NCBI GenBank assembly: GCA_030612565.1
Contig: JAUWNQ010000012.1
Coordinates: 1-9,095, forward strand
Length of the DNA stretch: 9,095 nucleotides
DNA from: Candidatus Bipolaricaulota bacterium
Lineage (GTDB): Bacteria; Bipolaricaulota; Bipolaricaulia; UBA7950; UBA9294
Direction: 5' to 3'
Part shown: piece after piece, positions 1 through 6,529 of the stretch
How the letters are laid out: every line of letters starts with the position of its first letter
Position numbering within the stretch: position 1 is the stretch's first letter
Translations under genes and position numbers: made by a program
The notes under the pieces: model-generated
What the model saw: only the letters and a program-made list of their open reading frames with translations
What the model was told of the DNA's origin: nothing
Database searches by the model: none

Positions 1-432
1 GAACACGAGGGTCGGCTGAACGGGCAATGCCTGGACGCGCTGATGCAGGTGACAAACGCCCCGCCGCGGATCGCGATCGGGATCAATAAACGCTCACTCA
101 CCCACGAGATGATCGCGGCCACCGGGCGCTTCGTGGCCAACGTCCTCGATCGCGAGGATGAACACTGCCCAGAGGTTATCCGTCACTTCGGCTTTCAATC
201 CGGGCGCACGGTGGACAAGTTTGCGGAGACTCCCCACGAATTGGGCGAGAACGGAATCCCGATCCTCCCTGAAGCGAAGGCATTCTACGAGTGCCGTGTC
301 ATCCCTGAGATGACACGCGATCTGGGAACACATACCTTGTTCGTCGCCCTGGTCGAACGTGCCGGGATGCGGGAGGATGGAGAGCCACTCACTTACAACG
401 AGTATCGAAAGACGATGAGAAAAAGGAGGTAG
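1..432 (+). CDS. Flavin reductase-like FMN-binding protein, 5' end outside the window
   Basis: The frame is open from base 1, so the gene starts upstream; 143 residues are visible and roughly the first 20 are probably missing. The first visible residues (EGRLNGQ), then [20 protein letters not shown] and the C-terminal [11 protein letters not shown], match the flavin reductase-like split-barrel FMN-binding family, particularly the N-terminal half of anaerobe Hrb (high-molecular-weight rubredoxin) proteins. Known role of that family: FMN-dependent transfer of electrons from NAD(P)H to rubredoxin and on to flavodiiron protein. Here the chain stops after a basic tail (RKTMRKRR), just where the linker to a rubredoxin domain would be, and a separate rubredoxin gene starts 2 bases later in another frame. 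The AGGAGG at 424-429 inside the last codons is the ribosome binding site of that rubredoxin. Family assignment is fairly sure; the exact donor is inferred. Confidence 0.85.
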   Translation, partial: EHEGRLNGQCLDALMQVTNAPPRIAIGINKRSLTHEMIAATGRFVANVLDREDEHCPEVIRHFGFQSGRTVDKFAETPHELGENGIPILPEAKAFYECRVIPEMTRDLGTHTLFVALVERAGMREDGEPLTYNEYRKTMRKRR

Positions 433-434
433 AA

Positions 435-596
435 ATGGAGAAGTGGATCTGCACGGTATGCGGTTATGTCTACGATCCAGCTGTCGGTGATCCCGATAAC
501 GGAATCGAAGCGGGGACGGCGTTCGAGAACCTGCCCGACACTTGGGTCTGCCCGGAGTGCGGCGTCGGCAAGGAGTTGTTCGAGAAGGAGAGCTAG
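435..596 (+). CDS. Rubredoxin
   Basis: A 53-residue protein with the classic rubredoxin layout. CxxCGYVYDP has Cys6 and Cys9, a GD.(D)NGI.(A)GT.F segment lies in the middle, and the second knuckle WVCPECG has Cys39 and Cys42. The four cysteines would bind one iron. Length and spacing match stand-alone rubredoxins. It is a small cytoplasmic one-electron carrier and the likely donor for the flavodiiron protein, rubrerythrin and superoxide reductase encoded downstream. It starts at ATG 435 behind AGGAGG (424-429), which lies in the end of the flavin reductase gene, and stops one base before the hcp start, so the three genes are almost certainly co-transcribed and probably translationally coupled. 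A longer reading frame on the same strand from 466 crosses this gene but belongs to a false upstream extension of hcp. Confidence 0.96.
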   Translation: MEKWICTVCGYVYDPAVGDPDNGIEAGTAFENLPDTWVCPECGVGKELFEKES

Positions 597-597
597 A

Positions 598-1902
598 ATG
601 AACGATCTCACGATGTTCTGCTACCAGTGTTCCCAGACTGCGGGAGAGAAGGGATGCACTATTCAGGGTGTCTGCGGGAAGCCGGCGACCGTTGCCCGAC
701 TGCAGGACAACCTAATCTTCTCGGCAAAAGGGATGGCGGCCTACCTCTATCACGCGCGTGAACTTGGTTACACCGATACGGAGATCGATGCGTTCCTGGA
801 GCGAGCGTTCTACGCTACCTTCACCAACGTGAACTTCGACGCTGAGGACTTCGTGAGGCTGGCGATCGAATCGGGAGAGATGGCGATAAGAACGATGCGC
901 CTCCTGAAGAAGGCGCATATCGAGGCCTACGGCGAGCCCGAGCCGACAGGGGTACCAACCGGAACCGTAAAGGGCCCCGGGATCCTTGTCACCGGGCACG
1001 GGTTGAAGGCACTCGCTGCTCTACTCGAACAGACTGAAGGGACCGGGATCAACGTCTACACTCATTCAGAGATGCTTCCCGCCCACGGCTATCCGGGATT
1101 GAAGAAGTACAAGCACCTCGTCGGGAACCTGGGCAAGGCCTGGTTCGACCAGAAGGAGCTCTTCTCGCGCTATCCTGTAGCGATCCTCGGAACGTCGAAC
1201 TGCGTCCTCCTGCCAAAGGACGACTACAAGGACCGCATTTTCACTACCGGTCCGACGAGGCTCCCTGGGGTGAAGCACATCACAGGCTACGATTACACAG
1301 AGATGATCGAGAAGGCGAAATCCCTGCCCGAACTTCCCGACGCACCGGGAGAAGTGACCCTCACCACCGGGTTTTCACTCTCCACGATCCTCTCGCTAAA
1401 GGACAAGATCAAGATTCTCGTGGAAGAGGGGAAGATTCGGCACTTCTTCCTCGTCGGCGGATGCGATTCGCCGCTGTGCAAAGCGACCTACTACCGCGAA
1501 TTCGTCGAACACCTGCCGAAGGACACTGTTGTTCTCACCCTGGCCTGCGGCAAGTTCCGGATCAACGACCTCGACCTGGGGGATATCGAGGGGATACCAC
1601 GGTTGATCGACCTTGGCCAGTGCAACGACTCGATCGTCGCGATCGATGTCGCCATCGCCCTTTCCGAACTCTTTGGAGTAGAGGTGAACGACCTCCCGCT
1701 TACCATCGTCCTCTCCTGGATGGAGCAGAAAGCGGTCACCATTCTATGGGGATTGCTCTCGCTTGGGATCAAAGGGATTTACCTCGGCCCGATCCTCCCG
1801 GCGTGGGTGAACGAGGATATCCTCGCGGTGCTGCAGGAGAACTACGATTTGCGGCTGATCGGCGATCCGAAGACAGACATCGCCCGTATATTGGGAGGTT
1901 GA
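598..1902 (+). CDS. hcp: Hybrid cluster protein (hydroxylamine/NO reductase), short class III type
   Basis: A 434-residue hybrid cluster protein. The N-terminal cubane motif has Cys8, Cys11, Cys20 and Cys26 (Cx2Cx8Cx5C). The ligands of the Fe-S-O hybrid cluster are all recognisable by their surroundings: His134 (TGHGLKALA), Glu158 ([13 protein letters not shown]), Cys202 (GTSNCVLLP), Cys289 (GGCDSP, the persulfide position), Cys317 (LACGKFR), Cys342 (GQCNDS), and Glu376 and Lys378 (WMEQKA). Family members of about 540-550 residues are usual in classes I and II. This one lacks roughly 110 residues after the first helical bundle, as in class III Hcps of archaea and thermophiles. The family reduces hydroxylamine in vitro and NO to N2O in vivo. 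ATG 598 is chosen because AAGGAG (585-590) precedes it at good distance and Met-Cys motif spacing fits; the same frame is open back to 466, but that stretch is the rubredoxin gene read out of frame. Confidence 0.95.
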   Translation: MNDLTMFCYQCSQTAGEKGCTIQGVCGKPATVARLQDNLIFSAKGMAAYLYHARELGYTDTEIDAFLERAFYATFTNVNFDAEDFVRLAIESGEMAIRTMRLLKKAHIEAYGEPEPTGVPTGTVKGPGILVTGHGLKALAALLEQTEGTGINVYTHSEMLPAHGYPGLKKYKHLVGNLGKAWFDQKELFSRYPVAILGTSNCVLLPKDDYKDRIFTTGPTRLPGVKHITGYDYTEMIEKAKSLPELPDAPGEVTLTTGFSLSTILSLKDKIKILVEEGKIRHFFLVGGCDSPLCKATYYREFVEHLPKDTVVLTLACGKFRINDLDLGDIEGIPRLIDLGQCNDSIVAIDVAIALSELFGVEVNDLPLTIVLSWMEQKAVTILWGLLSLGIKGIYLGPILPAWVNEDILAVLQENYDLRLIGDPKTDIARILGG

Positions 1903-2020
1903 TATGAGAAATGCCGATGACGTCGCACACGAGGTGCGACGCTACATAAGCCATGTAGCGTCGGGCTTTATGCCCGACGTTCGCACGGTTACATCCGTTA
2001 GACACGGGAGGTTGAGATGA
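1893..2020. repeat. Imperfect 15-base direct repeat flanking the hairpin cluster
   Basis: GGGAGGTTGATATGA at 1893-1907 and GGGAGGTTGAGATGA at 2006-2020 agree at 14 of 15 positions. The left copy spans the hcp stop codon; the right copy is the ribosome binding site and start of the flavodiiron gene. The similarity extends past the Shine-Dalgarno core, so a target-site duplication left by insertion of the palindromic element between them is possible. Chance convergence of two ribosome-binding regions is the alternative. Confidence 0.5.
1921..1979. repeat. Cluster of three nested hairpins (palindromic repeat-like element)
   Basis: Three perfect inverted repeats, each with a 5-base loop, are packed into 59 bases. 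Stem 1 is CGTCGCAC 1921-1928 with GTGCGACG 1934-1941. Stem 2 is CGACGCTACAT 1937-1947 with ATGTAGCGTCG 1953-1963 (11 pairs). Stem 3 is CGTCGGGC 1959-1966 with GCCCGACG 1972-1979. Stem 2 shares bases with both neighbours, so stems 1 plus 3 and the full stem 2 exclude each other, although a 7-pair form of stem 2 could nearly coexist with them. No U-run follows, so this is not a standard terminator. It sits in the hcp-flavodiiron gap and resembles interspersed palindromic repeats; it could act as an mRNA stabiliser or processing site. Confidence 0.8.
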
Positions 2021-3222
2021 AGCCGAGAAAGATAACAGAGTGCGTGAGTTTCCTTGGAGCGCAGGACTTCGATCGGCGACTCTTTGACGAGCTGATCCCG
2101 CTCCCGGATGGAACAAGCTACAACGCTTACCTCGTTCGAGGGAGCGAGAAGACCGCGCTCATCGACGCCGTCGATCCGGCGAAGCTCGCTGTGCTCATGG
2201 ACCAACTCAACGGGGTGGAGAAGCTCGACTACCTGATCGTGCAGCACGTGGAGCAGGATCACTCAGGCTCTGTTCCTGCTGTTCTCAACCGGTATCCGAA
2301 CGCCACGGTTATCACGACGCCGAAGGCAAGACCGATGCTCGTCGATCACCTTCACATTGACCCCGAGCGGATCGTGACCGTGGAGGATGGTGAGACCCTC
2401 TCCCTCGGAGATCGGACCCTCGAGTTCATTCATGCCCCCTGGGTCCACTGGCCGGAGACGATGCTCACCTACCTCAAGGAGGATAAGATCCTGTTCACCT
2501 GTGACTTTTTCGGATCGCCCCTGGCAACGACGGAGATCTACGCTACAGACAAGGCACGCGTCTACGAGGCGGCGAAGCGTTACTATGCAGAGATCATGAT
2601 GCCGTTTCGCGCGATGATCAGCAAGCACTTAAAGCGCCTGGATGACTACAATATCGCGATGATCGCCCCCAGCCACGGGCCACTCTACGATGACCCTTCA
2701 TTCATCCTCGATGCCTACCGACATTGGGTGCTCGACCCACCACAGAATCTCGTCCTCATCCCGTATGTATCGATGCACGGGAGTACACAGGTGATGGTCG
2801 ATCGTCTCACTACGGCTCTCGTCGACCGTGGGATTGTCGTCAGGCCGTTCAACCTGACGGTGACCGATCTTGGTAAGCTCGCGGAAGGGCTTGTCGATGC
2901 GTCAACTGTCATCTTCGCCACTCCCACCGTCCTCGCCGGGCCGCACCCGAGCGTCGTTTCCGCGGCGTACCTTGCTGCTGCCCTGCGTCCAAAACTGAAG
3001 TACACAGGCGCCATCGGTTCTTACGGTTGGGGAGGAAAGGCAGTCAAGACGATCCAGTCTCTGACAGCATCCCTTAAGCCCGAATGGCTCGAACCGGTGA
3101 TGGTCAAGGGTCTTCCACGTGAGGATGACCTGGCCGCTCTCGACCGCCTGGCAGAAGCGATCGCGGAAAAACATCAAGGGTTGAATAGAGAGGTGAGAGA
3201 TGAAGACGTTCAACATGGATGA
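2017..3222 (+). CDS. Flavodiiron protein (rubredoxin:oxygen/NO oxidoreductase, FprA/Roo class)
   Basis: A 401-residue class A flavodiiron protein. Residues 1-245 are a metallo-beta-lactamase-like domain with the diiron ligands His77, Glu79, Asp81 and His82 (QHVEQDHSGS), His144 (WVHWPETM), Asp163 (TCDFFGS) and His220 (APSHGPLY); none is missing. Residues 246-390 are a flavodoxin-like FMN domain with the phosphate loop SMHGSTQ (252-258), TPTVLAGPHP (302-311) and GSYGWGGKAV (334-343). It has no fused rubredoxin or flavin reductase domain, so it needs the separate carriers encoded at 1-596. The family reduces O2 to water and/or NO to N2O in the cytoplasm; which one dominates cannot be read from sequence. 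ATG 2017 follows GGGAGG (2006-2011) by 5 bases. The gene's 3' end overlaps the next start by 23 bases. Confidence 0.96.
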   Translation: MKPRKITECVSFLGAQDFDRRLFDELIPLPDGTSYNAYLVRGSEKTALIDAVDPAKLAVLMDQLNGVEKLDYLIVQHVEQDHSGSVPAVLNRYPNATVITTPKARPMLVDHLHIDPERIVTVEDGETLSLGDRTLEFIHAPWVHWPETMLTYLKEDKILFTCDFFGSPLATTEIYATDKARVYEAAKRYYAEIMMPFRAMISKHLKRLDDYNIAMIAPSHGPLYDDPSFILDAYRHWVLDPPQNLVLIPYVSMHGSTQVMVDRLTTALVDRGIVVRPFNLTVTDLGKLAEGLVDASTVIFATPTVLAGPHPSVVSAAYLAAALRPKLKYTGAIGSYGWGGKAVKTIQSLTASLKPEWLEPVMVKGLPREDDLAALDRLAEAIAEKHQGLNREVRDEDVQHG

Positions 3223-3679
3223 GATTTTCGAGATAGCCGAACAGATCGAGAGGAACGGTGCTGCCTTCTACCGCCGTGCGGCGGAGGGGTCTCTTGATGC
3301 AGGACAGAAGCAGAAGCTCCTCGATCTGGCTGAGATGGAACTCTCTCACGAGCGGACCTTCGCTGCCATGCGGACGGAACAGGAGAACGCTCCTACCTCC
3401 TTCGATCCCTATGGAGAGGCGGCCCGCTACCTTGATGCGATCGCCGATGGCCGCGTTTTCGACCTGTGCGCCGACCTTATTGAGGATCTCTCTGGAAAGA
3501 CGATCGAGGAGATCCTGAAGATTGCGATCGACTTGGAGAAGAACTCGATCGTCTTCTATCTAGGGCTGCGGGACCTCGTTTCGGAGAGCCTGGGAAAGAA
3601 GAGGGTAGAGGCGATCATCGCCGAGGAGATGAGACACATCACCCTGTTGAGCGATGAGCTTGCTGCACTATCGAGGTGA
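3200..3679 (+). CDS. Ferritin-like diiron protein without rubredoxin domain (erythrin/COG1633 type)
   Basis: A 159-residue four-helix ferritin-like protein. Two helix pairs each carry the diiron signature: Glu17 (ERNGAAFY) with Glu47 and His50 (ELSHE), then Glu113 (EKNSIVFY) with Glu143 and His146 (EMRHI). This is the rubrerythrin-type carboxylate-bridged site, but the protein ends after the fourth helix with no CxxC rubredoxin tail. Family members are linked to peroxide or oxygen handling and possibly iron; the substrate here is inferred from the operon. ATG 3200 is preceded by GAGAGGTGAG (3187-3196) and gives a 23-base overlap with the flavodiiron gene. ATG 3215 (MDEIFEIAEQ) is an in-frame alternative that would shorten the overlap to 8 bases. 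It is related in pattern to the minus-strand gene at 8232-8720. Confidence 0.85.
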   Translation: MKTFNMDEIFEIAEQIERNGAAFYRRAAEGSLDAGQKQKLLDLAEMELSHERTFAAMRTEQENAPTSFDPYGEAARYLDAIADGRVFDLCADLIEDLSGKTIEEILKIAIDLEKNSIVFYLGLRDLVSESLGKKRVEAIIAEEMRHITLLSDELAALSR

Positions 3680-3689
3680 GAAGTAGACC

Positions 3690-4451
3690 GTGAATGGGAA
3701 ATCACTCTTACAGATAGCGGATCTCGTGGTGGAGGTCGAGGGGAAGCGACTCCTCGACGGGATCGATATGGAGATCCGCGAGGGTGAGATCCACGTTGTC
3801 TTCGGGCCGAACGGCTCCGGAAAATCGAGCCTGATCAACACGATCATGGGCCTCCCCTCCTACCGGGTGACCAACGGGGAGATCCGGTTTCGGGGAGAGC
3901 CTATTCTCGATCTTTCGATCTCCGAGCGGGCAAGGCTCGGGATCAGCCTTGCCTTTCAACAGCCGCCCGCGGTGAACGGCGTCTCTCTATCAGCCCTGTT
4001 TAAGGCGATGGGGATCGAGGGGGAGACAATCGACAAGCTCGCGAAAGACCTCAACATGGGAGGGCATCTCAACCGCGACATTAACGCCGGCTTCTCCGGC
4101 GGGGAGATGAAGCGCGGGGAGATGCTGCAGCTCCTGGCGCAGGAGCCCGAACTGGTCCTCCTCGACGAACCGGAATCGGGGGTGGATGTCGATAGCATCC
4201 AACTCCTCACCCAGATCACGCGGAGGCTCTTCCAGAAGGAGATACCAATCCGTGAGCGCACCACCGGGGGAATCATCGTCACTCACACCGGGAGCATTCT
4301 CGAACACCTCCACGCCAATCGCGGGTACGTAATGATCAATGGGAGGTTGATGTGCTCAGGTGCCCCACTCGACATCTTTACGCAGATCAGGCGGCACGGG
4401 TTCGGTGATTGCATCCAGGAGTTCGAGCAAGGAGGGAACGATCATGACTGA
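3690..4451 (+). CDS. sufC: SufC-like Fe-S cluster assembly ATPase
   Basis: A 253-residue soluble ABC ATPase of the SufC family. It shows Walker A GPNGSGKSS (39-47), Q-loop Gln90-Gln91 (AFQQPP), the ABC signature FSGGEMKRGEML (135-146, with the SufC-type GGEMKR), Walker B LVLLDEPESGVD (155-166) and the switch His199 (THTG). No membrane segments are present. SufC hydrolyses ATP and drives conformational change in the SufB scaffold during Fe-S cluster assembly. The start is GTG 3690: a TAG in frame at 3684-3686 rules out any earlier start, and GAGGTGA (3673-3679) overlapping the previous stop is the likely ribosome binding site, at a long 10-base spacing. The next gene overlaps by 8 bases and encodes its partner scaffold. 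A generic ABC importer ATPase is unlikely given the neighbour and the signature. Confidence 0.95.
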   Translation: MNGKSLLQIADLVVEVEGKRLLDGIDMEIREGEIHVVFGPNGSGKSSLINTIMGLPSYRVTNGEIRFRGEPILDLSISERARLGISLAFQQPPAVNGVSLSALFKAMGIEGETIDKLAKDLNMGGHLNRDINAGFSGGEMKRGEMLQLLAQEPELVLLDEPESGVDVDSIQLLTQITRRLFQKEIPIRERTTGGIIVTHTGSILEHLHANRGYVMINGRLMCSGAPLDIFTQIRRHGFGDCIQEFEQGGNDHD

Positions 4452-5538
4452 CTCTCAGGAGAGATCTCTCGAACGGGTCGGTTACGACACCAGTGGGGAA
4501 ATGAACCGCTCTGCCTCCTTCCTGATCGAGGATGAATCCACAAAAGAAGCGACCTCCAAGGAACAGGACTTGGTGATGGCCTCGATGCGCGAGGCACGGC
4601 AGAAGTACCCCTGGGTGAAGGAGTTGGAATTCAGCCTCGTCAAGCGAGATAAGGACGAGTTCACCCGACTAGTTGCTTCCCACGAGGACGCCGCCGGGAA
4701 CTTCATCCACGTGGCACGTGGGGCGAAGATTGCCTTTCCCGCTCAGTCCTGTTTCCTGTTGAAGACGCAACGCTACGAGCAGATCCTCCACAACATCATC
4801 GTCCTTGAACCGGGTTCACAGCTCCACCTGATCACCGGTTGCACGACCGCCTCCTACCGGACTGCTGGTCGCCACGTCGCGATCACCGAGATCTTCGTGC
4901 GTGAAAAGGCGCAACTTACGTACACCATGATCCACGACTGGGCTCCCGAGGTCGAGGTTTTCCCACGCTCGACGATCACGGTCGCCCCTGGGGGAAGCTA
5001 TATCTCGAACTACGTCGCGTTGACAAAGGTGAAACACATCGAGACGGACCCGGTCGCTATTGTTAATGCCGGCGCAACCGCGCGGTTCAACTCGATCATC
5101 TACGCGAAGAAAGGATCCCATCTGGATATCGGAGGGAGGCTTCTCCTGCGCGGCGAAGGGGCGCGGGGGGAGATCCTGAGCCGGGTCGTCGCCGAGGGGA
5201 GCCGGGTAATCTCCCGCGGGTACATCGAAGGGGCGAGTGCCAGCACAAAGGGGCATATGGAGTGTAACGGAATCCTCCTCGATGAGGCCGCCTCAATCTA
5301 CGCGATCCCCGAACTGGAAGCGATCGACCCGGATACCGAGCTCTCGCACGAGGCCGCCGTGGGGAAGATCGCCGGCGAGCAATTGAACTACCTGATGGCC
5401 CGCGGCCTCTCCCTGGATACGGCGAGGTCCCTGATCATTCGCGGGTTCCTCGACGTCAAGATCGAGGGGCTCCCACTGTCATTGCAGAAGGTAATCGATA
5501 CTATGATCGAACAGGCAACGAAGAAAGAAGCAATCTAG
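4444..5538 (+). CDS. sufB: SufB-like Fe-S cluster scaffold protein
   Basis: A 364-residue SufB/SufD-family protein with the C-terminal beta-helix and tail (LNYLMARGLSLDTARSLIIRGF) typical of the family. Cys274 (MECNGILL) matches the E. coli SufB Cys405 region, and His302-Glu303 (LSHEAAVGKI) matches the conserved HEA element holding Glu434. This supports a SufB-like scaffold rather than a purely structural SufD. Cys103 (QSCFLL) and Cys133 (TGCTTA) lie in segments conserved in short SufB proteins. E. coli SufB has about 495 residues; this is the short form found with SufC alone in many archaea and deep-branching bacteria. No sufD, sufS or sufU is present in the window, so the sulfur source is encoded elsewhere. 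ATG 4444 is chosen over the open frame back to 4360 because AAGGAGG (4429-4435) lies 8 bases upstream; it overlaps sufC by 8 bases. Confidence 0.93.
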   Translation: MTDSQERSLERVGYDTSGEMNRSASFLIEDESTKEATSKEQDLVMASMREARQKYPWVKELEFSLVKRDKDEFTRLVASHEDAAGNFIHVARGAKIAFPAQSCFLLKTQRYEQILHNIIVLEPGSQLHLITGCTTASYRTAGRHVAITEIFVREKAQLTYTMIHDWAPEVEVFPRSTITVAPGGSYISNYVALTKVKHIETDPVAIVNAGATARFNSIIYAKKGSHLDIGGRLLLRGEGARGEILSRVVAEGSRVISRGYIEGASASTKGHMECNGILLDEAASIYAIPELEAIDPDTELSHEAAVGKIAGEQLNYLMARGLSLDTARSLIIRGFLDVKIEGLPLSLQKVIDTMIEQATKKEAI

Positions 5539-5655
5539 CCGCGTTCTCCCAAGCGGCTGGAAGAGCTCCCTTGAAACAGAACCGCTAAAAAATGGAGGCA
5601 TTCGAGGCCACGCTATGGGGGAGATCTTAGAACCTAAAACGACCAGGAGGTTAAT
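5539..5655. other. 117-base gap between sufB and rubrerythrin; weak hairpin only
   Basis: A 6-pair inverted repeat AGCCGC (5537-5542) with GCGGCT (5553-5558) and a 10-base loop starts in the sufB stop codon. No U-run follows, so terminator function is doubtful. I see no convincing -35/-10 pair and no clear PerR/Fur-like palindrome. AGGAGG at 5645-5650 serves the next gene. An internal promoter for rubrerythrin could lie here but is not demonstrated. Confidence 0.4.
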
Positions 5656-6159
5656 ATGCACGAGATGACCAAAGCCAATCTGGAGGCGGCGTTTGCCGGC
5701 GAGTCTCAGGCTCATATGCGCTACCTTGCTTTCGCAGCAGCCGCGGAAAAGGAGGGGCGGCCGAACATCGCCCGCCTCTTCCGAGCAATCGCCTACGCCG
5801 AGCAGGTACACGCCATCAACCACCTGCGCGAGCTTGCCGGAATTAACGACACCAAGACGAACCTGCAGGGGGCGATCGATGGAGAGAACTTCGAGGTGGC
5901 CGAAATGTATCCCGCGTACGACGCGGTCGCCAAGCTTCAGAACGAATCCGGAGCGGTCCGCTCCATCCACTTCGCCATCGAAGCGGAGAAGATCCACGCC
6001 AATATGTATACGCAGGCCAAACAGGCAGCAGAATCCGGGAAAGATGCCGAGATCGGCAAGGTCTATATCTGCCCGATCTGCGGGTATACCGCAGAAAGGG
6101 AAACCCCGGAGAAGTGCCCGGTCTGCGGTGTCCCAAGAGACAAATTCAAGGAATTCTAA
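5656..6159 (+). CDS. rbr: Rubrerythrin
   Basis: A 167-residue rubrerythrin of the short type. The N-terminal ferritin-like domain (1-130) has Glu16 (AFAGESQ), Glu49 and His52 (YAEQVH), Glu77 and Glu80 (DGENFEVAEMYP) and Glu111 with His114 (EAEKIH), a full diiron ligand set. The C-terminal rubredoxin knuckles are Cys139/Cys142 (YICPICGYT) and Cys154/Cys157 (CPVCGVP). Rubrerythrins reduce H2O2 to water with electrons from reduced rubredoxin, in the cytoplasm. ATG 5656 follows AGGAGG (5645-5650) by 5 bases. It stands directly before superoxide reductase, whose product is H2O2, so the order fits sequential detoxification. Confidence 0.97.
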   Translation: MHEMTKANLEAAFAGESQAHMRYLAFAAAAEKEGRPNIARLFRAIAYAEQVHAINHLRELAGINDTKTNLQGAIDGENFEVAEMYPAYDAVAKLQNESGAVRSIHFAIEAEKIHANMYTQAKQAAESGKDAEIGKVYICPICGYTAERETPEKCPVCGVPRDKFKEF

Positions 6160-6169
6160 GGAGGAAATG

Positions 6170-6511
6170 ATGCGATTAGGGAATCTGCTCAAGACAGCGG
6201 AAAAAGAAGGGAAGGAAAAGCACGTCCCGGTGATCGAACTCGTCGCCTGCCCCGCCTGCGGGGAGAAGGTTGTCAAGATCACCGTCGGGAAGGAAGTTCC
6301 CCACCCAAACACGATCGAACACCACATCAAATGGATCGCCCTGTTTGGGGTGAAAGACAGGGGGGCGGTGCACGTAGCAACGCTCGACCTCGGGCCAACC
6401 TACGGGGTCCCTATCGTGGTCACTCATGCCAACCTGGAAGGAATAAGCGAGCTGATCGCCCTCGAGTACTGCAATATCCACGGCCTGTGGGAGAGCTCTC
6501 TCAAACTCTAA
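6170..6511 (+). CDS. Superoxide reductase, one-iron (neelaredoxin/desulfoferrodoxin core) type
   Basis: A 113-residue superoxide reductase. The iron centre ligands are visible: Glu16 and His18 (KEKHVPVI), His45 (VPHPN), His51 (IEHHI), Cys101 and His104 (YCNIHGLW), giving the Fe(His)4Cys site with the mobile glutamate. It reduces superoxide to H2O2 without making O2, using electrons from rubredoxin. There is no N-terminal desulforedoxin domain; a separate desulforedoxin gene follows 18 bases later. An unusual CPAC (27-30) sits just after the first ligand segment, where most superoxide reductases I know have no cysteines. Two ATGs are adjacent, 6167 and 6170. I prefer 6170 because AAGGAGG (6158-6164), overlapping the rubrerythrin stop, is 5 bases away, against 2 for 6167. 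Confidence 0.95.
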   Translation: MRLGNLLKTAEKEGKEKHVPVIELVACPACGEKVVKITVGKEVPHPNTIEHHIKWIALFGVKDRGAVHVATLDLGPTYGVPIVVTHANLEGISELIALEYCNIHGLWESSLKL

Positions 6512-6529
6512 ATAGAAGGAGGTTCTAGC

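Noticed and set aside
466..597. Upstream extension of the hcp reading frame to ATG 466
   Set aside because: This stretch is the rubredoxin gene in another frame. The extension lacks a ribosome binding site, and the Hcp cysteine motif begins right after ATG 598.
1461..1907. 148-codon plus-strand frame inside hcp
   Set aside because: It is an alternative-frame shadow of hcp, which carries all conserved ligands in its own frame.
1921..1979. CRISPR array
   Set aside because: The hairpins are palindromes with different arms, not identical direct repeats separated by spacers.
1904..2020. A 38-codon frame with a good ribosome binding site and an ATGA overlap with the flavodiiron start
   Set aside because: Most of it is the three perfect hairpins, and its ribosome binding site may be a duplicated flank. 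The predicted peptide resembles nothing known to me.
4360..4443. Upstream extension of sufB to ATG 4360
   Set aside because: It overlaps the sufC 3' end out of frame, while AAGGAGG before ATG 4444 fixes the start.
5537..5558. Intrinsic terminator after sufB
   Set aside because: The stem is only 6 pairs with a 10-base loop and no U-run; kept only as a weak hairpin note.
5693..6169. Plus-strand frame running through rubrerythrin into the superoxide reductase frame
   Set aside because: The part before 6170 is an out-of-frame reading of rubrerythrin, with Arg/Ser/Pro-rich nonsense. Only the superoxide reductase part is real.
5479..6330. Minus-strand 283-codon frame opposite rubrerythrin and superoxide reductase
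   Set aside because: It is the antisense shadow of two certain genes, and its translation has no family pattern.
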